Positions 13,101-21,805 of a DNA stretch of 64,000 nt are shown here, in pieces. Source of the DNA: Telmatactis stephensoni (taxonomy: Eukaryota > Cnidaria > Anthozoa > Actiniaria > Isophelliidae). The notes beneath the pieces are model-generated. The model was not told where the DNA came from. It saw nothing but the letters and a program-made list of their open reading frames with translations, and did no database searches. The stretch covers positions 221,001-285,000 of the forward strand of contig JALIZF010001723.1 of the NCBI GenBank assembly GCA_029948255.1. The letters run 5' to 3'. The translations under genes and the position numbers were made by a program. The stretch's first letter is position 1; every line of letters starts with the position of its first letter.

Positions 13101-16100
13101 TCTCTATCAAATGACTCCCAGCCGTTTATACGGAGCACGTGACCAACTGTGTAAATACAATTAATACTGTTCTCTATTTCAGCAATCACGGGCGCTTTTG
13201 TCATATTGACGTACGTGTCATTTTGGTCAAATGAACTTTGATTACGTGTCGACCAGGCCTTGACTCTTACAATGTATATGCCGGTGGTCAACGAAAATGC
13301 ATTGATGTGGCAGTAAGGAGATGTTGAGTTGAAATTGGTCCTTGATGCGCCGCACCTTTGAATAAATGGAGAAAGACTGCCATTCTGAAAAAAATTCAAT
13401 TAGTAAATTCAGTAATACAAACTGAGGATTTCAAGGTTCTGTACCTGTACGTACTATTGAGTTATTGGAGGGTGAAGTACAAAACTCTCTTAAAACTTAC
13501 CGGACAACAAAACAAAATATCACACATACAAACAGTAAATACATACGCACAAGCAGGAGTAGAAGAAACAGAAACCAGAAAATAGCCATAAAAACACAAT
13601 TTAGAAACAAGTCAAAGGGATGGGGAAGGAAAGCTATTGTAGGGTATCCCAATCTTCTTTCGACTTCTTTCCATCTTGTGTAGCTTTATGTAGCTTTAGG
13701 TGCCCTTAAATCGGAACACTGATGGATAGAGGGTGTAAAGAGCGCACCGTCGGCTTCTTGGGAGTCCAGTGTTCAGCTGAAGGAACTACCGACGCTAAAT
13801 ATACTGCTTTAACTTTTACAAAACTTTTATCCAGAAGTTCTTATGCCATACCTGATAGATTTCGGCCATTTTCATTTCATAACGGGCCTCCGGCGTTTCT
13901 CCGCATTTGCTGGTAATGGTAAAGGAAAATCTATGATATTTGTCACGGCGGTATTTCGTTGGGCTTGTTAGAGAGCCACCAAAGCTTAAACTTAAGTCAA
14001 TGAAATGGAAGCCATTACATGGATCTGAAAACAAGAAAGACAAAAAGGTGATAAATGGTAGCAACACGACAAATAGAGTACTGGAACTTCTCTTCATGAT
14101 AACTACTAGTTTGTTCATTCATTTGTTGATTATTTGTTTTGTTTGATTTATCTGATTGTTTTTTGTCTGTCTCTCTACCTGCCTGGCTGTCCGCCTTTCT
14201 GTCTGTCTGTTCAGTTACTGCCTCAGTTTGTTTGTTTAGTTTGACACCAACCAAAAAGGTTGCGCGCTGGACAATGCAACTGAGGAGATGGCAAACAGTT
14301 TGGAAAGGAAAAAAATACAGTGGAATCTCTCGGACACCTCCATAATACGGACACCTCTCTATAACTGACAGGTCTCTATTATCTCTATATGTCCCAACAG
14401 CTGGCATTTCCATACATTTCCTTATAAATGAAACCTCTATAAAACAGACACCTCTCTATCACGGACAGGTCTCTATGTCCCAACATCTGGAATCTCCATA
14501 CATCTACTTGTAAATGAAATGTCTATAAGACGGACACCTCTATAGTACGGCCACTTTCCCCTGGTCATTTGGTATCCGCTCTAAAGGGGTTCCACAACCT
14601 TTCACAGTATTCAATCTTGATCTTCAAGAAAAAAATTTGGGGAGATGGCGTTTCTCTTTGCTTTGTTTTGTTTGTTTCTTTTTTTTTCTTCTTCTTCTTC
14701 TTCATTTTCTTCTTCTTTTTTTTCAGGTTTGTGTGAGAAGAAAACAAAAACAAAAACAAAACAATGCTATATATCATATAAAAAAAACCCTTACCTGGAT
14801 ATGTTTTTTGCTGTGATGATCTGTTATAGATATTAATTCCGCTGATTTTCAGCCTTGCCAAGTTGTCATGTACCAAAGAGACGTTTAAGAACGACGTGCA
14901 TATTTGTAATCCGACGGAGACTCGATCAGAGGATTCGTGGGGTCTACAAAACAAAGATTCAGGATCAACCTCGTTCCCAGGCCCTTTTCCCTTAGCGAAG
15001 GGAAAAGAGCCTGGGAACGAGGTTGATTCAGGATTACAAACAATTGACAGAGAGAAAGAGGGAGGCTGCAAGGGATGGAGGAAAGGAGGAAAGAAGGCAC
15101 ATTTTGTGATATAGGCTTGATGTAAAAAGAATGTTATTATATGACAGTGAAAGAATTTCCTCTACGCAAAATAGATATTTTACAATTAAAATGCTCCCAC
15201 TGTCATATACCTACGTAGGACGTACTTAATGTTATTCTTATTATTAGGGAGGGGGGGAGGGAGGAGAGGGGAAGGGAGGGAGGGAGGGAGGGAGGGAGGG
15301 AGGGAGGGAGGGAGGGAGGGAGGGAGGGAGGGAGGGAAGAAGGAAGCCAGGCAGAGGGAGAGGGAGGGAGAGAGCCAAGAAGAGAGGGAGGGAGGGAGAG
15401 AAAAGAGAGGGGGCAAGGAAGAGAGGAAGGTGGAGTAAAAGGTGAGGAGTGGTGGGAGCCAGGGAGGGGGAGAGGGAGTCAAGGAGAGAGGGAGGGGAAG
15501 AGGAATGATTCTATATTAATTACCTCACGAACATTGTTGTGTTATTACCAACATTTCCGAGTCCACACAGTTTTGTGTCATTTATAGCTCTTTCGACCTT
15601 CAGTAAGACCATAAAATTAAATAAGAACACAGCTATATACGACACGAAGTCCAGCAAAAGTATCAGGACCATCGGACGATGGTCATATCTTATATCTAGT
15701 ACAAATATCTAGTACAAAACTAGCTCATCACCCTTCTTTGCAGCACAAGTGCTAAGTTACGAAGGGCGCAGCCCAATGTGATCGAGTCGAAGGTATAGAA
15801 AGGCGCTTTCATTACGAGACAGTTACACATTTACATACAAATTTACATACACACACACACGTAGCAGCCACCATACGACCCATATCTGATCACGAAGTGC
15901 AGCTAAGATCGAAATTAGCTCGTTTTTTTACTGAGGGAGGGAAAACCGGAGTACCCGGAGAGAAACCGGTTCGAAGCAAGGGAGAGAACGAACAAGGAAC
16001 TTAAACCCCATCATTTTTTCGGTGATGCCCCGTCCGGGAATCGAATCCAGGGCCACATAGGTGACAAACTGGCGCTCTTACCGCTCGGCCACCCTTGCTT

Positions 16101-18709
16101 CCCTTAACACTAAATGGATAAAGCCGAGACAAGAAGTACTCGAAAAAAACATTAAATGTAGTCAAAGTTTTCAACTTTCCATTCTATTTGGCAGTAATAC
16201 TTTAGTTATCGCTGTCGTTCTCCACCTTCTTCTTCTCCTCCTCTTCTTCCTGCTTTTTTCTCAATTCCCGTGTGTTCTCTGTTTGTGTAAGGGATTGGGG
16301 GGACCTAACTCACTCGTAACCCTTGCCACGCTCAGGTAAAGTTTGATATTCCTTGGTTACATACCGCTTCTTGTGTTTTGTTGTACAGTTCGAGGAATTC
16401 AGGTGAGGTTTTGTTTGACATGTGCGTTAAGTTGTTGAACACGTTGTCCACATCTAACCATAGGCGAATACAACTTTCTGAGGAAAGCAAAAAAAAAGAA
16501 GGAAATTTAAGACAAAGCATCAGAAGTAATTATTACTGATAGATACCAAAGAACTAGCCAGCGACTGGATATCAATTAAAATGGATCTGAAGTTAATGTA
16601 TATCAGATACAAAAATATTTCTCATGCTGGCAACGTCATTTCCTAAACAGATTACCTATATTATACAATTTACAAAAATACACAAATATGAGATAACGAT
16701 AAAAGAGCTCGATAACAGTGAGATACTTTTATTCGTATCCCAATTAACTTTTATATAATATTTATTGTTTTACGCGCGCTCTGATTGATTGAGAACAATG
16801 TGTGATTACAGACCACACACAAAGATGGCGTCATTGAATCTTACGCGCACTCTAATTTATTGAAATATTTCAATAATATATGATATACAAAGAGATTCCA
16901 CTTTGTAGTGCCATTATACTCTAATAGATGCACAGAAGACGTCAAAATGTGGCAAGACAACAGTCAAGCCACTCGACTTCGTCTCGTGGCGTAAATTGTT
17001 TTTGTCATTCAAGGTGAAGTAAGGTTCTTGTTGGTTGGTTGGTTGGTGTGCATGGCAAATAGCTTTGGAAACAATTGTACAAAAAATATGTAATCAATGT
17101 GGAAGAAGAAAACAAACTCACCATTAAGCTTATACACATTAAAGTAACTGTTCGTCTCTCCTAAACCGTTTCCACAATTACAAATTGTAGTTCCTTCTTC
17201 TGTCGTCTGTTCACAGGGATAGCTATGCCCTTCTTTCTGACATCCATGGATACCGTCCCAAAAACATTTTTTGTAAGGAGGAAATATATACATGAATTTA
17301 ACACCATAGCATTCGCTGTTTTTCAGGGCAAACCTTTTGAAACCTCTCCCGGAAGCTGCTCGTGCACAATAATGTATTTTGTCTGATTGTGATGTGTTCA
17401 GTATTTTATCGGTTCCTTCGAGACGTACTGGTTGCTCAGACGGCAAATTGTAACAGTATTGGTTTCGTTTCCAGTATACTAAAAGGAAAATAAACATAAA
17501 TAAACTTCAAGGGTTCAAATATATTCTTTATTACCTTTAGCATGCAGCATGCAGTGAATTGTTTCCACTAAAAAAGCTTTTTGCATCAAGTGGTCAAATA
17601 TGTTACAAAATTTGCTATTCTGGCAGGCAAAGGAACGTAACAGCCTCAAAAACAAAAGGATCCAACAAGTCAAGCTTGACTTTTCTTTGTTTTAGACTTC
17701 TCGGTGGGTATTTTTCTTGCCAGATAACAGATTTTGTACCATGTGACCAGTTGATACAAAAGGCTTATTTTGGCGTGAATTTGTATGTACAGCAAAACTC
17801 GACAGTAACGAATATTTTCAAACCGCTTGTTGTTGCTCTTGTTGTTTTCGCGTACGCGTTAACAAAGCTTGACAGTGCCCCTTTAATACTCATAAGAAAT
17901 CCTTCCTATAGTTTTTTTAAAGGCGAGAACGATTTGATTTGATTTCTCTTTTCTCCGAGAAAGTTTTTAGACGACGAATATATTGGTTTGAAGATACCAG
18001 TAAACAAGTTTGTTTCAAAATTCTACAGTAGACAAGGCGCATTTTCGAAAATCAGATACCTGGAGGCATTTTGGGGTAGAGGCTGGTAACATAACTATTC
18101 TAAACCGATTTTTCATGCTGAATCCGAATATGACTGTTACCAAGACGTATTCTGCAATCTTATACGCGTAAATGACGTATTTTGTGAATTGCGACAGTCA
18201 TTTCATACTAACAGCTTTTTCATGTAATTCCAAAAGTTCCCAAACTTAAAAACAATTACCATAGCTGGAAAGAGCACATCAAAACCAGTAAAACTGTGAA
18301 GTTTGAAGGATATCAGTTGAAAAATCAAGGAGATACGAATTTTCAAAAAACGAAATTTTGTATGAAAACACTTACAGTTATGCAAGAGATACAAACAAAT
18401 TTCGATTTTTGAAAATTCGTATCTCCTTGATTTTTCAACTGATATCCTTCAAACTTCACAGTTTTACTGATTTTGATATGCAATTAAGCACTTTCTGTAT
18501 TCCATCCGCTAAACATCTTTGGCGGACCATGACTTAAGGCATTTAGTACTTCAAATACCAATAGAAAACACCACAGCGATTTCTATTGTATACACGTACA
18601 TACCCGATACATTTTTCAAGTACTTGTAACCACAGTCCCAGTCGAGGCATTCAGTAACGAGCACTTGGATTGTGACCACCAGAAAAAAGACGTACACCGA
18701 CAATTGCAT
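15..18709 (-). CDS. Polycystin-1-like receptor/channel gene A (19 exons seen, 3' end beyond window)
   Basis: Nineteen exons can be placed by GT-AG borders and by alignment to copies B and C: 18604-18709, 17122-17478, 16365-16477, 15524-15597, 14795-14943, 13852-14024, 13087-13384, 12358-12679, 11586-11740, 10370-10830, 9715-9915, 8990-9115, 7888-8082, 7254-7478, 5045-6703, 4246-4482, 2382-3755, 1767-1941 and 15-1184. Domain order is signal peptide, cysteine-rich module, REJ region, GAIN-like region, GPS, membrane span, PLAT, membrane spans, polycystin extracellular domain and channel. This is the PKD1/PKD1L/sperm-REJ architecture, so the product should be a plasma-membrane or ciliary receptor/channel subunit. 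The start is the ATG at 18709 that opens the signal peptide. A 3' splice site lies about 12 bases upstream, so a non-coding first exon is likely. Exons 17 and 19 contain seven single-base insertions relative to copy C. Copy A is the most diverged of the three over most exons. The family assignment is firm; the exact orthologue is not decided. Confidence 0.87.
1767..1941 (-). CDS. Gene A exon 18: start of polycystin extracellular (TOP) domain
   Basis: This 175-base exon encodes VTDANKFWFWSESVLLPGLY and ends MPRLRQARVKS, then a phase 1 donor. The FW.W....LLPGLY and P.LRQ.RV pattern is a hallmark of the loop after the first channel span in polycystins. The exon is the same length and highly conserved in B and C. 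Confidence 0.85.
2382..3755 (-). CDS. Gene A exon 17: PLAT domain and membrane spans 2-6 (three frameshifts)
   Basis: Starting VSKTRVGSI, the exon encodes a PLAT/LH2 domain (core GHVVYIMINVPEDVGDIHYI, then W.....PAWFLRQITIRD). Membrane spans follow, including VVYVAYVLCGLSILASATVV and EIVLHLMFFMLLSVIMFG. The length of 1374 bases is a multiple of three, but three single-base insertions near 3660, 3180-3215 and 3085-3095 move the frame in steps of +1 and together restore it. Between the first and last of these the printed frame is wrong unless corrected. PLAT is cytoplasmic and binds lipid or partner proteins in the family. Confidence 0.83.
4246..4482 (-). CDS. Gene A exon 16: GPS cleavage motif and first membrane span
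   Basis: The exon encodes VCLCNHLTSFGTD, the second half of the GPS, with HLT at the autoproteolysis position. A linker follows (ANLGETGNFSV), then a strong membrane span (LFTIIGLFLLFALAVVLA) closed by positive residues RKADKRD. Length is 237 bases in all three genes. All residues needed for GAIN self-cleavage (His-Leu before Thr) are present, so the extracellular part could be released but stay associated. Confidence 0.88.
5045..6703 (-). CDS. Gene A exon 15: glycosylated GAIN-like region, Thr/Pro linker, first half of GPS
   Basis: This 553-codon open exon begins at the TGC of CKEGTNCSAADK. It contains many N-x-S/T sequons (for example NNSGNGTGNSS), paired cysteine motifs (CPPCPEF), then a PTTTAVPTTTALPTTT linker and a Gly-rich stretch. 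Basic cleavage-like sites follow (RWRGKRSLLSRRS, then SRSRRE). It ends CLFWNSTTEMWSTDGC, the first half of a GPS. The middle, about 5700-6300, is almost identical in DNA to genes B and C, while the ends are not. The donor gtaagt lies inside the GPS. Confidence 0.85.
7254..9915 (-). CDS. Gene A exons 11-14: N-terminal part of GAIN-like region
   Basis: Exons 9715-9915, 8990-9115, 7888-8082 and 7254-7478, all in phase 0, encode alpha-helical sequence of the type that opens GAIN domains. Examples are PPILTNLAQELMNKVNDT, MVIDSVTNFTSQGDRAMDLK and an acidic run in exon 13 (DDKDEDDNDDEDDSE). Exon 11 is longer here (201 bases) than in B (156) and C (162). An ATC/GAT microsatellite lies just beyond the exon 13 donor. 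A fragment of a non-LTR retrotransposon lies in the intron between exons 11 and 12. Confidence 0.72.
7775..7830. repeat. ATC trinucleotide microsatellite
   Basis: Runs of atc (7780-7800 and 7801-7820) and a short gatgatgat run at 7862-7875 lie just past the exon 13 donor of gene A. The neighbouring exon itself encodes an Asp/Glu run, so part of the GAC/GAT repeat is translated. Confidence 0.85.
8490..8642 (-). mobile_element. tRNA-related SINE, second family, gene A intron 12
   Basis: This reverse-strand copy has the shared body (cacggaaaggaaagaaatag) and the head complement actgtgccatccttgct. The B box is eroded. A further tRNA-like segment in plus orientation follows at 8690-8760. Confidence 0.55.
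9160..9640 (-). mobile_element. Non-LTR retrotransposon fragment (reverse-transcriptase C-terminal part)
   Basis: The minus-strand reading contains WLSSNKLSLNIEKNSLVIFH and CIKYLGVYFDSNLTWKNHI. After frame breaks it continues with IYYTLIHPFLTYAITTWENT and LQKKAVRIMTFSAYNER. This is the thumb and downstream region typical of CR1/RTE/jockey-like reverse transcriptases. No catalytic YADD box is present and several frame breaks occur, so it is a dead 5'-truncated insert. It lies in the intron between exons 11 and 12 of gene A, in the same orientation. Confidence 0.75.
10217..10347. mobile_element. Short TIR element, family 3, copy in gene A intron 10
   Basis: The ends are agagcagttttgatatgact and acattcatacaaaaactact. 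It matches the family 3 pattern and lies next to exon 10 of gene A. Confidence 0.7.
10370..14024 (-). CDS. Gene A exons 6-10: REJ-type extracellular region
   Basis: Exons 13852-14024, 13087-13384, 12358-12679, 11586-11740 and 10370-10830 encode about 470 residues of beta-rich extracellular sequence. Recognisable pieces are FTITSKCG.TPEARYEMKMA (exon 6), CIYTVGHVLRINGWESFDRE (exon 7), GGCYGNGVGRLG (exon 8), CGDAGGCKGN (exon 9) and QTIWEPISNSSFLTNPENFY (exon 10). The CxVxxGxxLxxxGxxSxD pattern and the AxSWxxNxxxxP-type close of the module are typical of REJ regions in sea-urchin sperm receptors and PKD1 proteins. Exon 10 is exactly 461 bases in all three genes. Confidence 0.8.
12806..12956. mobile_element. 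Short TIR element, family 1, copy in gene A intron 7
   Basis: This diverged ~150-bp copy shares the cctgggttgcat start, a gatgaacttcaacaaa core and a tgtttgttcgtctaacat segment with the three copies at 41711, 43490 and 50298. The ends are eroded here. Confidence 0.7.
14325..14575. mobile_element. Element fragment with cggacacctc words in gene A intron 5
   Basis: It has a repeated ggacacctctctat and gacaggtctctat layout, with two ~100-bp sub-copies (14340-14440 and 14440-14560). Related sequence occurs at 33190-33400 and 36005-36330. Words of this kind are seen at the ends of pogo/Tigger-like elements; no transposase is present. Confidence 0.55.
14795..16477 (-). CDS. Gene A exons 3-5: linker between N-terminal module and REJ region
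   Basis: Three short exons at 16365-16477, 15524-15597 and 14795-14943 encode an extracellular segment. Exon 3 has LWLDVDNVFNNLTHMSNKTS, exon 4 has VERAINDTKLCG, and exon 5 has a segment ending DNLARLKISGINIYNRSS. All three have counterparts in gene B, with identical length for exon 3 and near-identical lengths for the others. Phases are 2-0, 0-2 and 1-1. No domain name is offered. The intron between exons 4 and 5 holds the GGGA microsatellite and a perfect-looking hairpin repeat. Confidence 0.72.
14963..15028. repeat. Short near-perfect hairpin in gene A intron 4
   Basis: The arm gatcaacctcgttcccaggc (continuing ccttttccctt) pairs with the right arm up to acgaggttgatt, with a loop of about six bases. 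It ends about 20 bases from the exon 5 acceptor. Confidence 0.85.
15244..15500. repeat. GGGA microsatellite and purine-rich tract
   Basis: A run of about 17 consecutive ggga/gagg units (about 15265-15340) lies within a wider purine-only stretch. It is in the intron between exons 4 and 5 of gene A. The transcript strand is pyrimidine-rich here. No gene is seen. Confidence 0.9.
15905..16105 (-). mobile_element. tRNA-related SINE, third type, gene A intron 3
   Basis: On the minus strand the head carries an A box like gtggccgagcggtaagagc and a B box from ggattcgattcc. The remainder contains gggaaaaccggagtacccgg and gagaaaccggttcgaa words. The strand is taken from the box order. Confidence 0.65.
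17122..17478 (-). CDS. Gene A exon 2: cysteine-rich N-terminal module
   Basis: This exon encodes about 119 residues with regularly placed cysteines, including CARAASGRGFKRFALKNSEC and later CNCGNGLGETNSYFNVYKL. The C..A...GRGF..F....N.CYGVK pattern is shared with gene B. It loosely recalls WSC or apple-type carbohydrate-binding modules, but I cannot assign it to a named family. As the mature N-terminus it is the most likely ligand-contact region. The donor is gtgagt at 17121. Confidence 0.75.
18278..18477. repeat. Inverted repeat with ~80-bp arms in gene A intron 1
   Basis: The left arm atcaaaaccagtaaaactgt (onward to about 18360) is nearly the reverse complement of the right arm ending acagttttactgattttgat, about 18396-18477. 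The loop is about 35 bases. It could fold as a long hairpin in the pre-mRNA. Confidence 0.85.
18604..18709 (-). CDS. Gene A exon 1: signal peptide
   Basis: The exon starts MQLSVYVFFLVVTIQVLVTE, a hydrophobic stretch of about 17 residues ending in a plausible signal-peptidase region, followed by LDWDCGYKYLKNVS. It ends in phase 1 at a gtatgt donor, and the next exon starts in phase 2, making a Val codon. The matching exon of gene B encodes the same pattern (WDCG.K.L.NV), which supports the choice of ATG. The sequence just upstream of the ATG reads as a 3' splice site (tctgtttag), so translation probably starts in the second transcribed exon. Confidence 0.75.
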
Positions 18710-18905
18710 GTTGGAAGAGCCTAAACAGAACCCACACGTAAACATATAAATACCAGCAAAAAAATAATATAGAACGAGAGAAAATGTCTTACAAGATTTT
18801 AGCCGAAGACTCAAGCAAGAACATACGAAAAGGAAAAGGAAAGATAAAGGATGTGAAGAAAAGAAAACAATTGACAATTCTTATGGAAACCGAGGGTATT
18901 ATACG

Positions 18906-19039
18906 TACCCTGGTTCCAGAGGCTTTCTTTTGTATTTTATAATTTTTTTCTTTTGTATTTTTCTTATTTTTGTTCTTTGTTTATATTTAATATGAGAAAA
19001 GAAAAGAAAAGATTAAAAAAAACCTCTGGGACTAGGGTA
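18906..19039. mobile_element. TIR element upstream of gene A
   Basis: The end taccctggttccagaggc is mirrored by cctctgggactagggta, about 134 bp overall with an A/T-rich centre. It lies about 200 bases upstream of the gene A start codon and could touch its promoter or 5' UTR. Confidence 0.7.
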
Positions 19040-20064
19040 AGGATATTTAAAGCCTTCACCAGATTTGAAGTGCTTTTCACCACCATCTATACCAGAATCT
19101 TATCATTCTCAAAGGACTTTTACACTTAATTATAGAATAAAATATTTGCTTGCGAACAGGATTTTGATTCTTACTTTCTGTTTTCAGCTTTTGTCTATTC
19201 ATTAGCAAAGCAAAAACGTAAGATTTGTGTGTAATAATCGATGGCACGTGTCGGGCTATAAGGTATCGGTAATTGTTGTAACAAGACTTGCTGTGAGGGT
19301 TCTTTTGTTATTTGCTCACTTGTAACACGGGGTGCGAGCTTCCTTCTCAATCATTTATCAAGCGTGGACGCGAAATGTTTTCTCGATATCCTTGCGGTAT
19401 CCTTTAATCATACCCCTCATGGATATCAGTGACTCGTGTTTCATTTCGGGATGTTTGATAACAATGCGTCCTTGACAACCGTCGTTAAGCATCTCACTGG
19501 AGGACCAGCTGAGCAAAGAGACACATAGCCAGTACGAGATGTTCAATAAAAACATCCATAATAACTCAAAATTAATCCTTATCTGAGACATCTAAATGCA
19601 TTTTTCCCTCTTACCCAAATACTCTAACATCTACAAAATCCTGTGAGTTATATTTTCCGCTATGAAAGAAGAAGACGAGGAAAATTGTCGACTGACGTAG
19701 TTCGATCTAGTCACTGTCTGGCCGCCATTACGCCGTAACTTTAAAGCAAGCTACATTCAAACAAATGCCAAAAAATAATCGTTGCCAAATCTCAGCCAAA
19801 GACTCAAACAAGCACATACAAAAGAAAAAAAAGAAAGGAAAAAAAATTGAAGCCAATTAGCCCCTAGCGTGATGACGTTTTGACCCCTCTCTATACCAGA
19901 ATCCTTTTCAAAAAACTTTCATATTCAAATGTTTATAAGCACAAAAACCACTGGAAGAGGATATTCTTGTATAGAGAGGGTTTTTTTATTCTTAAATGAC
20001 ATTTTTACATTTGATTCATGCCATGTGAGGGAAGTAACGAGTGAAGGCCAATCGCATCCGTGTC

Positions 20065-20322
20065 CTTAAGGCGCCGGGTTTTTTTTACAGCAACTTAATG
20101 CAACTTAAGGCGTTCTAAGGCGTTTTAAGGGAGAATGTGGAGAAATTTGTGTAAGTTTTTAAGACGTTTCCCGGTTTTATAGGCGTTTTAAGGCAACTTA
20201 TTAAAAGAGATTGAATTAGCTGAAATTAACTTAAGGCTACTTTAGGCTACATTGAGTATTTTAAGGCATTTTATGGCGTTTTAAGGCATTTTATGGCAAC
20301 TTATGGTCCCGGAGTAGGCCTT
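20065..20322. mobile_element. TTAAGGC-rich element, A-B intergenic copy
   Basis: About 260 bases are made of degenerate ttaaggcgttttaaggc words, from gccgggttttttttacagca to tggtcccggagtaggcc. The reverse complement occurs at 47969-48226. Confidence 0.75.
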
Positions 20323-21354
20323 AGTGACCTTCTTTGCCAAACAAATTATCAATTTTAGACAGCATGAAGTTTTGAGCTTCCTCTGGGCCGGCATGCCTGT
20401 TGGGTCAAATATCAACATTTTCTTTCATTTTGCCCAAAAGAGTTAGTTTCGAAAACTATTGGTTTTTTACCTTTTTATTAGCTATCATGATGAAACAGGG
20501 TCGGTATTTATTTGTGGATATCGCTAAGATTACAAGGAAGATAGATCTACGAGGTTAAATTTATACAATTCGAAGAAAGCAAATTCTATGCATGTTAATT
20601 AACTTTCTAGAACAATCGATTAAGGCAGATGACATTGGGAACAAAGGTTAACGTTAATTCATTAATGAGAAAGAATTAATCTTTTGAAAACTCCTCCTCC
20701 AATTGCAGTTCAGAACCTCAACCAAAAAACGTCTTGGTGAAAAAAATGTGATGAAAAGAAACTGACTTTCTCTTGAAATAGTAGAAATAATGAAAATATC
20801 AAAATTAATTGGGCAATTCTATCCTACCGTCACCTTAAGGATCTAATTTACCCCCCTCGTTTCTACGGTTCTCTTCAAAAGCTCATACAATAAACGATTG
20901 TCGTAATAAATTCACAAAAGAATACACGAAAACTAGCCATCATACGCTACAATCAATTGATTTACATCTAAAGTATCTCTTGTTGATCATTTTTGCTGTA
21001 ATTAATTTGACAAGTAAAACATGCCTATGGCCAAGTCCCTGGCTAAACGAGAAAACATCTACGGTTCCAAAAACATGTTTCTGTAAAATGTTTCCTGGGT
21101 GGCTTAACTGTGAGAAAACATGTTTCCACAACATCAGCGTGATGCTCGAGCACACGGATTTGTGACGACGAAATATAAACAGATGATTTAGAAAAACCTT
21201 AAAGGTCATTTTTCATTTCCTTGTTTAAAATGGTTTTTCTTTTCTATTTTTCTTACTTGTTTTGCTTAATTAGCTTTGCCTGACGGAAAAGGCCCGCAGT
21301 TTCAGTTTTTGATAGCGAAAATGGTAAAAGGACGTGTTTTTAACTTCGTCCGAT

Positions 21355-21805
21355 GATTAGTGTAGAAGTTTGAGTAGATTTCATATGGCTGTGAAAACGG
21401 TACCGCACGGTCACGGCACGTACGGTTACGGCAGGAATTTCGAATTTTCACCACAATCAATCAGTTTCTCGCTTTCTGATTGGTCGAGAACTGTGGTAAG
21501 TAAGAGTCCATACCAACGATTTGCGTCATCGTTTTGATTTTGGCGCGCGCTGGCACTCGAAGCCAGTTTCAAGAGAAATTACTTCTTCGGCCAATTTGTG
21601 GTAAAAAAACAATTTACGATGGCTTTCTGTGGTATGGACTCATATTTACCAACATTTTACGTCACACATGGTCAAATTAGAATGTTATGGACTCACGAGG
21701 CGTAACCATCGTTAATTTGTTAAGTTTTTTATAGACACCGACCACGGTATTGACGTGACATGGACACGGCGCGGCCCGTTTCAATCCATACGAAATCTGC
21801 TGTAG
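21355..21805. mobile_element. Short TIR element, family 3, apparently split by an insert
   Basis: Family 3 ends (gatttcatatggctgtgaaa at the left, ccatacgaaatctgctgtag at the right) enclose the usual cacggtcacggcac words at both edges. About 280 bases of a different sequence lie between them, 21440-21715. The insert itself holds paired tccatacca/tggtatgga words and so may be another TIR element. Confidence 0.6.

Noticed and set aside
17559..17942. Plus-strand open frame of 127 codons
   Set aside because: No recognisable domain, antisense in intron 1 of gene A, and no counterpart in gene B.
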